A DNA stretch of 24,207 bases, taken from contig VHZZ01005752.1 of assembly GCA_009801015.1 (NCBI GenBank), positions 49,146 through 73,352 on the forward strand, in the 5' to 3' direction. The stretch's first letter is position 1. The number at the start of each line of letters is the position of its first letter. Positions 8,928 to 19,100 of this stretch are shown here, piece after piece. A program made the translations under genes and the position numbers. Source of the DNA: Silene noctiflora. Taxonomy: Eukaryota > Streptophyta > Magnoliopsida > Caryophyllales > Caryophyllaceae. The notes under the pieces are model-generated. The model did no database searches. It was not told where the DNA came from and saw nothing but the letters and a program-made list of their open reading frames with translations.

Positions 8928-9430
8928 TGTAAGACCGTTGTATGGTGTGTATAATAGTCAAGTAATGCTTATACATTGTCTTATTTTTACATATACTAAC
9001 GAGTTAGAGATGATTAAATGCGGGTTATAATCGAACAAAGGTTGATGTCAGGTTGATTTTTTTTTGCTCTATGGACAAGCAAGTTTAAAGCCTTGTTCTT
9101 TTCGGCTTAATATCAACTCACTTCAACTCAATTCAATTAATCTCACTTCAATTCAGCTCCTCTTGTTTCATCTCTATGCATCTCAATAAATTTCAATTCA
9201 TTTTAGCTTGATTAAGTTTAGTCAACTCACTTTAGCTCAATTCAGTTCAATTCAGCCAAAAGAATAGGACCACTAACATGTTAATGCTTTATCCGTGTCT
9301 GCCCTTATTTTGGTGGTCGATCAGGCTGGATTCATTGGACCGAGATGCCTGTAAATTTGTGATGACCGTACTATTAGTAAATGAAATGTAAGATATCATG
9401 AGTTGTTATTTTATATACAACGGTCTTACA
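8928..9430. mobile_element. MITE-like element of about 503 bp with 16-bp perfect terminal inverted repeats
   Basis: TGTAAGACCGTTGTAT at 8928-8943 is found as its exact reverse complement at 9415-9430. The enclosed DNA has no coding capacity and contains a second, complete MITE at 9090-9271, so the age order outer-then-inner can be read. Related TAAGACNGTTGT stretches occur in the tandem repeat (for example near 7994 and 8214) and in the EB1 intron 1 element. A target-site duplication could not be defined. Confidence 0.6.
9090..9271. mobile_element. MITE, about 180 bp, CCTTGTTCTTTT ends, nested
   Basis: The left end CCTTGTTCTTTTCGGCTTAA pairs with the right end, whose reverse complement is TCCTATTCTTTTGGCTGAAT. 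The interior consists of degenerate TCAATTCA/CTCACTTCAA repeats. It is the same family as 4272-4446 and sits inside the 8928-9430 element. Confidence 0.7.
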
Positions 9431-9698
9431 AGGTAATTACTCGAAAATCAATAATAGTCTTTACTTTTCATTTATAAAAAGAAATGATATGGGTATTGCT
9501 GGCACAATATGGAATCGATGGTGGGATTTAGAGTAGTGACCCTACTTTTTTTTGAAGTGGGTCATGGGCCAGTAAGACCCCATTAAATAATGTGGGCCAC
9601 CTATTGATGGGCTCACTGAATGATTGGGCTGGGGTCATATTAGTAAAATACTATATACTCCTACTTTTGATGCAACAATTAAGTATATAATAAATCAA
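9431..9698. other. Intergenic sequence, no gene seen
   Basis: Contains GTGGGCC/GGGCC-rich stretches around 9540-9620 but no coding frame or full class I TCP site. Confidence 0.4.
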
Positions 9699-9890
9699 CA
9701 AATCTCTCTTAAGACAGATATATTCGTGTCAAGATTAAAACAGGTCAAATACATGTCACTTGCATAGATAAAAAAAAATCTTTTTCTAATATCTAAGCCA
9801 TTTGTTTTTGTCTAATCTATAAAAAGTGGTAGTTATTTAACTCGTCTTTAGCTTAAGACAGATATTACCCGTCTTAAATGAGAATGCGAT
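9699..9890. mobile_element. CTTAAGAC hairpin-ended MITE, about 190 bp
   Basis: The left end AATCTCTCTTAAGACAGATA and the right end (reverse complement ATTCTCATTTAAGACGGGTA) are diverged inverted termini. Each end also contains its own near-palindrome, clearest on the right at 9853-9877 (TTAAGACAGAT...CCGTCTTAA). Related copies are at 12886-13070 and 13836-13990. Confidence 0.6.
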
Positions 9891-9979
9891 GATAAATATG
9901 ATATGATGATGCATTAGAATGATATGTAGAGCATAAATGGAATTATTGACTTTGTAATCTATATGATGACAACTCGTAT

Positions 9980-10013
9980 ATATTAATATTAATATTAATA
10001 TTAATATTAATAA
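9980..10013. repeat. (TTAATA)n microsatellite
   Basis: About five and a half consecutive copies of TTAATA/ATATTA. Confidence 0.9.
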
Positions 10014-10316
10014 ATTGTATTGATTGTTTGATATTTAGTTGTAATGTTTGGGAAGGTCTTTTTCATTCACTTACGTCAACAAAATATAAGACAAGAGATG
10101 GAAAACATAACATGATAAGATTGTTGTCCTTCACTCATATGGGATGTATGTGCTCCATAAATGTACTCTATACCTTATTGTATTGCTTTCTGAAATGAGC
10201 CAACAAAATCAAATTCACCAAGTTTACATTCACTTAAGTGAGTAGGGTCTAGGATACTTTCACATAATATGCTTATTCAGGTCGATCGGACCGTTGGGTC
10301 GGGATCACAAATACTA
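10014..10316. other. AT-rich intergenic sequence, no gene seen
   Basis: No coding frame, RNA gene or clear repeat recognised. Confidence 0.4.
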
Positions 10317-10320
10317 TCCT

Positions 10321-10539
10321 ACAACCAGTTATATATTAGCATTGTACAACTAACATATATGATATATCTAACCGAGTTTATGTTTACTTTTGTTGAGCTT
10401 ACTTAAAGTTTATTTTTTTATGCTAAGTGGGTGAGGTCAGAAACTTTATGATATATCTCGGATTCTTTAAAGTAGCAAAACTTGGAAACTTTATATAAAG
10501 CTCAAATTCTACCCCGTTAGTTGTACTACAACTGGTTGT
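10321..10539. mobile_element. MITE-like element of about 220 bp with diverged inverted ends
   Basis: The left end holds ACAACCAGTT (10321-10330) followed by GTACAACTAAC (10344-10354). The right end holds GTTAGTTGTAC (10516-10526) and AACTGGTTGT (10530-10539). These are the reverse complements in the mirrored order, with different spacing between the two blocks. This fits long terminal inverted repeats of an aged non-autonomous DNA element. Confidence 0.55.
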
Positions 10540-10583
10540 ATAATCTATTAACTGGGTCGGGATTAGAGTAATATAGTATGTTA

Positions 10584-10614
10584 CTAGTTTGACACCCGTG
10601 CGTTACAACGGGGT
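10584..10614 (-). mobile_element. Helitron-like 3' terminus (hairpin plus CTAG)
   Basis: On the - strand the sequence reads CCCCGTTGTAACGCACGGG, a short GC hairpin in an AT-rich setting. It is followed about 8 nt later by CTAG and then T. Helitrons end in a small GC hairpin 10-12 nt before CTRR and insert between A and T, so this fits. The 5' end (starting TC after A, at a higher coordinate) is not identified and may lie in the assembly gap. Only the terminus is proposed. Confidence 0.35.
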
Positions 10615-10829
10615 AATTAACTTAGTTATAATGATATATTTTATGTCTAATTGTTTGTTTACATATGATTAAAATCTCATTGTCAAAAGATAACACTTTG
10701 ATAATGAAAAATACATTTTCAAAAGATAACACTTTGTTAATGAAAAACACAAAAAAGTTGTTAGTCTTAATATATATATTTGTATGTTATTGTTGTAAGT
10801 GACGCGTACCTGATACTAAGTTCAATGAT

Positions 10830-11300
10830 ACTCTTATTTATAATCATGGAGTTACCCCACCTTATGATAGTCTTTTGATTTTGGACAATTTAACTATTTA
10901 TACGTAGTATATTTATCACACTTACATTATTTTTCAATGTGGGACAAATTTATTAACTAAAAATTATACAATTTTCAAAATGAATAAATTATATGAAATC
11001 TATAGTTTGATGGTAGAATTTTTTTTACCACAAATCTAATGATATTATTTTCATATTTTTTTTTAAATAAACATATTATAATAACACTAATATATAATCG
11101 CATCTATAAATATTTACGTGCTTAATTCACCCCTCCCCGTGATAATTCAGAGTATTTATAATTATGGGATCACCCACCTTATGATAATCTTTTGATGTGG
11201 GACAATTCACCTTATGACAAAGCTTCTAATTGTGGGATAATTCACCTTATGATATTATTCTAATTTTTCAATGTGCGACAAATAATATACTGAGAAGTAC
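10830..11300. repeat. Degenerate short repeats (TGGGACAATTCACCTTATGATA type)
   Basis: The motif CACCTTATGATA recurs with variation near 10858, 11178, 11210 and 11243. It is usually followed by TCTTTTGAT and preceded by TGGGACAATT. A TTTTTCAATGTG(G/C)GACAAA block occurs at about 10931 and again at about 11265. The pattern suggests a decayed array of roughly 30-45 bp units interrupted by AT-rich DNA. No coding capacity. Confidence 0.55.
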
Positions 11301-11389
11301 ACCATATTTTCCGCACCTATTTCGACATCCAACCCGATTTGATAATGAACAAATATTATACTATCTATTAAAATCCGTAAGTTTTTTTT

Positions 11390-12264
11390 NNNNNNNNNNN
11401 NNNNNNNNNNNNNNNNNNNNNNNNNNNNNNNNNNNNNNNNNNNNNNNNNNNNNNNNNNNNNNNNNNNNNNNNNNNNNNNNNNNNNNNNNNNNNNNNNNNN
11501 NNNNNNNNNNNNNNNNNNNNNNNNNNNNNNNNNNNNNNNNNNNNNNNNNNNNNNNNNNNNNNNNNNNNNNNNNNNNNNNNNNNNNNNNNNNNNNNNNNNN
11601 NNNNNNNNNNNNNNNNNNNNNNNNNNNNNNNNNNNNNNNNNNNNNNNNNNNNNNNNNNNNNNNNNNNNNNNNNNNNNNNNNNNNNNNNNNNNNNNNNNNN
11701 NNNNNNNNNNNNNNNNNNNNNNNNNNNNNNNNNNNNNNNNNNNNNNNNNNNNNNNNNNNNNNNNNNNNNNNNNNNNNNNNNNNNNNNNNNNNNNNNNNNN
11801 NNNNNNNNNNNNNNNNNNNNNNNNNNNNNNNNNNNNNNNNNNNNNNNNNNNNNNNNNNNNNNNNNNNNNNNNNNNNNNNNNNNNNNNNNNNNNNNNNNNN
11901 NNNNNNNNNNNNNNNNNNNNNNNNNNNNNNNNNNNNNNNNNNNNNNNNNNNNNNNNNNNNNNNNNNNNNNNNNNNNNNNNNNNNNNNNNNNNNNNNNNNN
12001 NNNNNNNNNNNNNNNNNNNNNNNNNNNNNNNNNNNNNNNNNNNNNNNNNNNNNNNNNNNNNNNNNNNNNNNNNNNNNNNNNNNNNNNNNNNNNNNNNNNN
12101 NNNNNNNNNNNNNNNNNNNNNNNNNNNNNNNNNNNNNNNNNNNNNNNNNNNNNNNNNNNNNNNNNNNNNNNNNNNNNNNNNNNNNNNNNNNNNNNNNNNN
12201 NNNNNNNNNNNNNNNNNNNNNNNNNNNNNNNNNNNNNNNNNNNNNNNNNNNNNNNNNNNNNNNN
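11390..12264. other. Assembly gap (875 N)
   Basis: An unbroken run of N. Nothing can be said about its content. It is bounded by a T-run on the left, and any open frame drawn across it is meaningless. Confidence 1.
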
Positions 12265-12588
12265 GAGATATCCTATTTTCTTAATATTTGTGCAAAAAGT
12301 AAATGTAAACAATTCAATGGAAATGAGGAAGTAGTAAATAATACGAAATTTATACTCAAATGAAATCATTTTTCGCTACGAATCCAAATATCTAAGTTTT
12401 TAAATATTTTGCAGTATACTTTTTGGTTAGATTGATAATTAAACAATTCTTTTATATAAAATATAGATTTAATATTAAAAATATTACAGAGTATCTTTGT
12501 CATAATCTTGGAAGATCTTATAATATAATTTCCTAAAATTAAAAAAGATGATGTGGACGCTTTAATATCGCTCGAAAAAAGCCTATTT

Positions 12589-12594
<6 letters not shown>
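12265..12594. other. AT-rich sequence after the gap, no gene seen
   Basis: No coding frame. Contains the 17-mer TCGCTCGAAAAAAGCCT at 12568-12584, whose reverse complement recurs at 24068-24084. Confidence 0.4.

Positions 12595-12645
<51 letters not shown>
12595..12645. repeat. (TA)n microsatellite, about 51 bp
   Basis: Uninterrupted TA dinucleotides, roughly 25 copies. Confidence 0.95.
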
Positions 12646-12648
<3 letters not shown>

Positions 12649-12885
12649 GGGAGACATAACTCATCTCAACCATTATTGGCGCCATGGCGGATCCATTTAG
12701 GTGGATTCGGGTTCCCCCGACACCGGAAAGTGAAATTACCTAAGGAACCTCGCTTCATTTTATTCACCTAAGAAATGAAATGCTAGAGGTACTCCAAGTA
12801 GGATAGCATTAAAGAATGATTGTCCTTGGAGTTTGGAGTTGATTTATTTTTTTTTCAAACAAAATACAGACTATTTTTATTCAAA

Positions 12886-13070
12886 GCGTCTCCCTTGTGA
12901 CGGGTCGGATCCGAAGACGGATAATGTCACTCACAAAACAAATAGGGAGACAAGGTGGGGGCACCCCCCACTTGTTTTCCTCTCTCCTCTATTTGGGCAT
13001 TTTGTCTCACAAAATGGTACCCGTCTTCTCATTTGTGACGGATACCTTCCGTCACAAATGAGAATTTGCC
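12886..13070. mobile_element. Hairpin-ended MITE, about 185 bp (TTGTGACGG variant)
   Basis: The left end CGTCTCCCTTGTGACGGGTC pairs with the right end, whose reverse complement is ATTCTCATTTGTGACGGAAG. The right end is also a perfect 16-bp hairpin: TTCTCATTTGTGACGG (13026-13041), 7-nt loop, and its exact complement at 13049-13064. The left end has a looser hairpin (GTGACGG...TGTCAC). Arrangement and length match the elements at 9699 and 13836, with TTGTGACGG replacing CTTAAGACGG. Confidence 0.65.
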
Positions 13071-13835
13071 ATTTTTATTATAAGGAGTGTTATTTTTACG
13101 CAATTAAAAATTTGCGCGATGTCAAATAACTTAGATTAAATTAAACTGAAAAATGTACACATATTGTTTTATCTAATGCATTATAACGCTTGTCAAACTA
13201 GAAAGTAAATAACAAAGTAGTCAAAAACAATTATGTACCTAATTAGAGACAAAAATTTATTCGACCTATGATTAGTCCAAACAAAACTCAAAAAAATAGA
13301 ATATGAAGAAACTCGAATTTGATTTGAGCGATCTAAAATAACGCGCACAAGTCTTTTTTAACAGAAAATGAATAAAATGAAACAAAATAAACCTTAATAA
13401 TCACGACTAGAAACATTATTAAACCCCATAACGAATAACTCAATCTATAATCGCCCAACCCGCATTCCAAATAACCAATTTAATCACTCAATTCACAAAG
13501 GTAACTCAATAAGCAACAACAAACAGTTGTCGAGAACAATCACATGAACAACATCAGACTGAAAAACATGCATGCATTGGAACTGATTGTGGTTTTACAA
13601 AGCAACCAACTTTTCTACTCCTACAACATATAATAATAATGCACCCCCAACAAGGTACGTTACTTTGTCTAGGTAAAAAATGGAAAAAAAAAAAATAGTA
13701 AAAAAAAAAAAGATAAATAAAATTAAAAGGACAGCACGTGAGAATAATCAAAAAACATAATGTGAAATGACTTGTGTCCTTCATGAGACACTGAAACAAG
13801 CCATATGTATGTTTCAGACATGTTTTTATAAAAGA
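13071..13835. other. AT-rich intergenic sequence, no gene seen
   Basis: No supported gene on either strand. Contains A-runs near 13684-13711 that create an artificial Phe/Tyr-rich frame on the - strand. Confidence 0.4.
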
Positions 13836-13990
13836 CCGGCATTCTTATTTAAGACTGAAATATCCGCTTTTAAGTTTAAAGCGGGTTCAGTAGTATGAAG
13901 AAGAGAGTAACTGAAATATGCATCAATAGAATGAAACTTAACCCGTTTTAATGTTAAGATGGATACATCCGTCTTAAGAGAGACTATAAC
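13836..13990. mobile_element. CTTAAGAC hairpin-ended MITE, about 155 bp
   Basis: The left end GGCATTCTTATTTAAGACTG and the right end (reverse complement AGTCTCTCTTAAGACGGATG) are diverged inverted termini. The right end carries the near-palindrome TTAAGATGGATACATCCGTC around 13954-13975. Third member of the family in this window. Confidence 0.6.
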
Positions 13991-14449
13991 CGAACGATGT
14001 ATGCAATGTAAAGAGTTCATTTTCAGCGAGTTTGGTTATTGCATTTATGTGGGATTTTAGGTTAGTATGTAGCAAAATAGGTGGGAAAACTATAATTGTG
14101 TAATTCAAAACTTGTGTTTTCAATCGTACACATATATATACATTAGCTGCAAATGCACATGGATTTGTATGCATGCTCACTTATTTCACCAATTGTACTA
14201 ATTCTATGTGTGGTCCATTTGTTTGTACACAAACCCTAATGAAGGCATAATATGGTACCCTTAATTTATAAGACTAGACCATTATGTTAAAAAATGAAAA
14301 GTGTCTTAGTCAATGTGTCTATACTTTCATTTTCAGATGCTGAAATCATGATAACAAGGTTTTGTATTTTATTTTTGGCATCTAAGACTAGAGCTAGTTG
14401 GGTCGATTGTGTTTCGTGTTAGTTGATCACCGTATTTGGGGAAGAAAAT
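13991..14449. other. Intergenic sequence, no gene seen
   Basis: No coding frame or RNA gene recognised. Confidence 0.4.
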
Positions 14450-14684
14450 AGCATGGCTCAGACATGGAAAGGTGGGCATTCTCGTGTCGTGCCAGCAAAA
14501 TAGAAATGACGGCCCAGGCACAGCCCATGGCGTAATTTGCCAGGCTTTAGCGTGCCCAAACAATTTCTCCACTTCACCCTTATTTCTTTGTATTTTGAGC
14601 GTGTCGTGCCTAGGCTTTGGCACGGTCTTTTTTCTAAAATTTCGGCCTAGGCATAGTCCATGGCATGCCGTGCCGTAAAGGTGG
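14450..14684. repeat. Degenerate GCCCAGGCAC / CGTGCC-rich repeat
   Basis: Short blocks such as GGCCCAGGCACAGCCCATGG, GTCGTGCCTAGGCTTTGGCA and CCTAGGCATAGTCCATGGCA recur as variants. They are GC-richer than their surroundings and read open on both strands without resembling a protein. Such blocks are common in decayed plant transposons and directly precede the GGGTC-type repeat. Confidence 0.5.
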
Positions 14685-15362
14685 CAATCGGGTCGTTTGA
14701 GCCGGTTCAGAGCAGGTTTAGTAGGGTAGGGTCATGTTGAGTTCGTGCCGGATTAGTCGGATTGATTCTTAACTCGGGTTCAGGTCAGTCGGGTTCAAGT
14801 CATTGTCGGGTCAAGTCATTTAAATAGATTTGTCGTATTGGGATAGCGTTTTGATTGGGTCGGGACATTGTCGACTCAGGTCATAATCAGACTTACTTAT
14901 GGGTCGGGTAATTATGATAATTTGTCGGGTCTAGTTGGGTTTTGGTCAGGTTTTGCTTGCTTTGGCTCATGAATTTATTATCGGGTCAATTTTTCCGATT
15001 ATTTTACTAGTATGAGTTGAGTTATGGCGGTCATTAGGTTAGTTAATTTTAAATACTTTATAGCAGCCGCTCATAATGTAGGTTTATTTCTCATCTTTAT
15101 CACCTAGACTTTTCGTTTAAGTCAGGGTTATATTTCCAGTTAATGTCGGGTTATATTTTGGATCAACTCAACTTTTGGGTTAGCTTTCGGGTTATCTTTC
15201 GGATCAGGTTGGGTCAAATCATATATCAGGTCAATTCAAGTTATGGGTCATCTCAGGCCTGGCCAAGTCCGATTTTGGGTCGACCTTAATCGGTTTCTTC
15301 GGGTTACAGGTCATTGAGTCGGTTTCGGTTTACAACATTTTCGACTCTTGTCGGCTCGGGTT
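14685..15362. repeat. Degenerate GGGTC/GGGTT-rich repeat, about 680 bp
   Basis: Irregular repeats of GGGTC, GGGTT, TCGGGT and GGTCAGG spread over about 680 bases with a strong G+T bias on the + strand. The start GGTGGCAATCGGGTC resembles the end of a hAT-type non-autonomous element, but no matching opposite end or target duplication was found. A related stretch is at 22160-22445. No coding capacity. Confidence 0.6.
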
Positions 15363-15580
15363 TGTAACACCCTAAGAGATTGAGAGGAAAGTTGTGCCAC
15401 ATCGGAAAAATAAGGACCTTATGATATGTTTATAAGAGATTTTACACATCACATTAGTAACAAGGCTTTATACTTTTGGGCTTAAGTGAGGACAAAACGG
15501 ACCCAAAGTTGAACATCTCATCTTTAGAGTGGTTGGTTACACATCACATTAGTAACAAGGCTTTATACTACATCTGGGTT
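15363..15580 (+). mobile_element. LTR-like fragment (TGTAACACCC start) with 33-bp direct repeat
   Basis: Starts TGTAACACCCTAAGAG and soon reaches GCCACATCGG, features seen at the start of small plant LTR elements (TRIM type). A 33-bp block (TTACACATCACATTAGTAAC...) is present at 15442-15474 and again, identical, at 15537-15569, offset 95 bases. No primer-binding site (TGGTATCAGAGC) or second LTR was found, so it is a fragment or solo LTR at best. Confidence 0.4.
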
Positions 15581-16160
15581 AAATCAGGCCGGCTTTTAGC
15601 CGAGTCATCACAATTATGCTCACTCAGGTCTGCATTAGCTGGTTAGTCTGGTGTTCAAGTTAGGCTAAGTCCGTGTTATTATTGGTTCAGGTCGATTAAC
15701 CAGCAAAGTCATGAGTCATGACCATTGCATTCACTGTCAATTGTCAAAGCCAGCCAAATTTGTGAAGGAGAAAAGAATTACGGCATCATAGATGCTACTC
15801 TGGAATGAGGCAAATATGGAGTTGCTGTTGACGGGTTATGCTCTGCCTCAAGTGCCGCAAGAACTATTACAAATGGGAAAGTGAAAGGAGTCGGATTTAC
15901 CCAGTCTTACCCATCCATAAGTTAACAGTACAGAATTAGAGATTCAACTACACAATTGGTGTTGAACACTTGGAAGTCCTCCGAATTTTACTAAATTTCC
16001 TTCATTTCCATTTCATTTTTGAAGAGCAACAACTCGAATCCAACAAATACATGCTTTTAGATGAAAAGAACTCAAGTTTTTAACTAACGATGATGCCAAC
16101 AAGTTATGCGTACATGACTGCGATTGAAGTCTCATAACTTGCTTCTTCCACCTAAATCCA
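15581..16160. other. Intergenic sequence including the EB1C-like 3' UTR; one coding-like stretch
   Basis: On the + strand about 15776-15922 reads NYGIIDATLE, then TGA, then about 35 codons (KYGVAVDGLCSASSAART...) ending in a stop. It resembles protein-coding sequence by amino-acid composition, but I recognise no family and it has no start codon, so I do not call it a gene. From about 16160 downward the sequence should hold the 3' UTR of the - strand EB1C-like gene. Confidence 0.3.
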
Positions 16161-19100
16161 TCAGTCAGCAAGCAGGTCGTCATCGGCTATTTGGATGGAG
16201 TCAAGAGATTCCGAAAGGACTTGTTGAGCAGCGTCGAGTCCAGATTCCTTCTCATCAGCTGCATACAGTATCTTCTTTATAGCAACAGCCATCTGCAAGA
16301 TTTGAAAGAAATAGCAGTCCATCACTTGACTACTGACTCTCTAGGAAAGAAGAGGCCATGAATCAAGCACGCGAATTAACAGATTCTCACCGGCTGACTC
16401 TCCAGTCCAGAAGCCTGACAAAGTATTTCGACATCCCTCAATTTTCCAAAGTAGAAATCTCTTTCCTTCTCCAGAAGATCCACTGAAACCTTTAGCTCAT
16501 TGATCTGTACAAGTATAGATAGTGTTTTACAATTATGCAGTGTACAGCATCATATAAATTGAATTCAAGCGACCAAAAACATATCGAGTCAAATTGCGCT
16601 TTCATTGAACACAATACACACACTGGGAGTAACACAACACAAAAATGGCAAAAAAAACTGCCTGGTAACCATATGATTCCAAAATACACAAGAGGTTAGT
16701 AAAGCAATTAATACCCTGTGATCAGTAACAAAACTACCTACGGAAGTCAACAGACAACCTCGCTTTCATTGAAGATTATCAGCCAAATGGTAAGAATAAA
16801 AAGTAAACAGATGAGGGGGCTTCGGATGTGGTGAACCGAAGAGATTACCTCTTGGGACAAAGCTTCAACTTGTTCTGAATTGTCAGCTCTATCAGGGGAA
16901 GAACTTGCCCTTGCTTGTTTATTGCCTGCTAGAAAACACATTTTAACAAAAATTTGAAGGAACCATCACGCTAAAAATGTGTACAAAAAGATAGCAGCTA
17001 TATACGAGTCTTTAGACGGACCAGAAGTTTTTCTAGCACCATTTCTATCGCCAGATCCAGAATTTAGCATATTGTTAGCATGTAGTGACTTTGAACTCTT
17101 TTGACAGGTCTTAACACTTTGTTCTTTACCGCCCTTACATCTTCGTTCCACGGGGTCATAGTTCCTGCACAAAAGGAGGAAAATCAATGTAATAAAAGAA
17201 AGGCAAAATAAAATTGGTATCAGGAATCCTAAGAATGTATTTGAAGCAAGAGTGCAAAAGTTGCAAGGAAGTAGCATACTCATTCATAATTCCACCATTG
17301 ACGGAATCACAATAGCGTTTCAACCATTGCAGAAACTACAGATTGTCCAATGGCCGAGCCTTAACCAGCTTGTTAACGTCAATATGCTGTTATCAGTAGC
17401 AAGGTGAAATTAACATTAGAAATACAATGACATAGTCGAATAAGATTGGATAGGATGCAGTTAAAAGTCTACTCAGTTCTAGATACAAAGAACCAACCAC
17501 TTCAGATACAACCCAAGTTATTTTCGGGTTTCGACAGTAGACACTACACGGTTTCTAAGAACTGTCAAACTCAAAACTCTAACAATGGACAATGCAACTC
17601 CATAGGCTCGTCATTAAAGTATATAAAACCTAATTATTAACCCCCTATCTTAAAGTGATTTATGTATACTTGGTAATAGGAACACTTCATTGTACATGTA
17701 TGCAAGTGACATTAACATTGTATCAGAATCCCTGCCACTTGTCACTCTCAAGGTAACATCAGAAACGACAATTGGTATGAATTTCATATTTGTTGCATTC
17801 ACTTTCTTACAGTACGCTCTTTACTGAAGCTTACAAACTTCCATCCCTTCGCAACTCAGGACCAACAGCATTTGCATCGTCAAATAAAAACACAAGTTTA
17901 TGAAACTCACAATTAGATCCATGGTAATATATACGGGTCATGGCACCGCAATGCAAATCTGAGTTATAAAGGTTTTGAAGATCAATGCACCGACTTTGTC
18001 TCAAACCGGGATTAGTACAATGATTCAACCAGCTAAAAGGCTTCAACATGAGTTGTTCTATTATTGTGTTCCCAACTTCCCATATCCTCACAAAACCACA
18101 ATATGGTACTGGAACTACAAGTCCATAACCGATCAAAAAAAAAATATAACAGGACAGAGCAGAAGAGCTTATTTCCGGAATTTCAGTTGAGCCACTGCAA
18201 ACTGGGTTTCATGGATAACATTCACTAACTTTCCTCCCCACACCCAACCCCTTCTGACCTTAAAAAAAATGTGGAAACTATAAGGACCACTGGCCCTCCT
18301 CCTGCAGCGACAAGAGATTATATACTTGTACAAGATACAACGAACTTGACTGATAGAGATTCTCAGTCGTACCTTCTCAAGTTTCAACTTGCTGAAAACA
18401 TCTTGCAAAACCTTATAATTTTGGATGAATTCATATTCTGTCTTGCCATCGAAGTTCACCTAAGACCATTGACCAATTTCAGAAAACAATTAGTACAAGA
18501 AACGAAATTACTAGGCTGAGAACTGTAAAAACGCTATAGTTCGCGGAAAGAAAGCAATTCACACCTTGTGCATGGGAACAACTCCAGGGAATGTCATATC
18601 CATCAATTGACATTGAACTGCTCCTGATGCAGCCTATTCACGAGACATGTGAAAAATTAAAAAGGGTTATTTGGTTCACGGCAAACTACTATCCAATCAT
18701 GTTAAGGTTCTACAAGGAATCTGAAAAGTAAGGGTTGCCTACAGCAGGTTAACATCTACAACGGCGCATTAGAAATTATAACAAGGTCCTTATCATTAAC
18801 TGAGATATTGACTGGCAAACACTGCAGCCGTCATGTAAATTTCAACACTGTTACTAGGCCTTGAAGTCGAACAGAAAGTTATGCTTAATCATTGTGCCCT
18901 TGAAATTTCAGAATACTCGTCACTTTTCATCCGTTAACAAAGAACATCAAATTCACACAACCAGAGAGCTTAGATGGCTTGAAAACAAGAACGACTCATT
19001 TTGATCACATATGACACTAATGAATAGACAGAAGCCTTGAAAAATGAAATTATGACCATAAAATGCGCACCACATTCGCCAATCAAACTGAATCTATATA

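Noticed and set aside
11230..12369. Long open frames on both strands across 11230-12369
   Set aside because: They exist only because the run of N has no stop codons; the real flanking codons show no coding character.
12553..12771. Frame encoding repeated Tyr-Ile
   Set aside because: Direct translation of the (TA)n microsatellite.
14369..14678. Open frames on both strands in the GCC-rich repeat
   Set aside because: Compositional by-product of degenerate repeats; no conserved motif.
17280..17386. Explaining the TAG as a wrongly drawn exon boundary
   Set aside because: The residues on both sides (VKARPLDNL and [15 protein letters not shown]) are conserved EB1 sequence in the same frame, so the stop is inside the exon.
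18271..18519. 82-codon + strand frame overlapping EB1C exon 3
   Set aside because: Antisense to a conserved exon and running into intron sequence on both sides.
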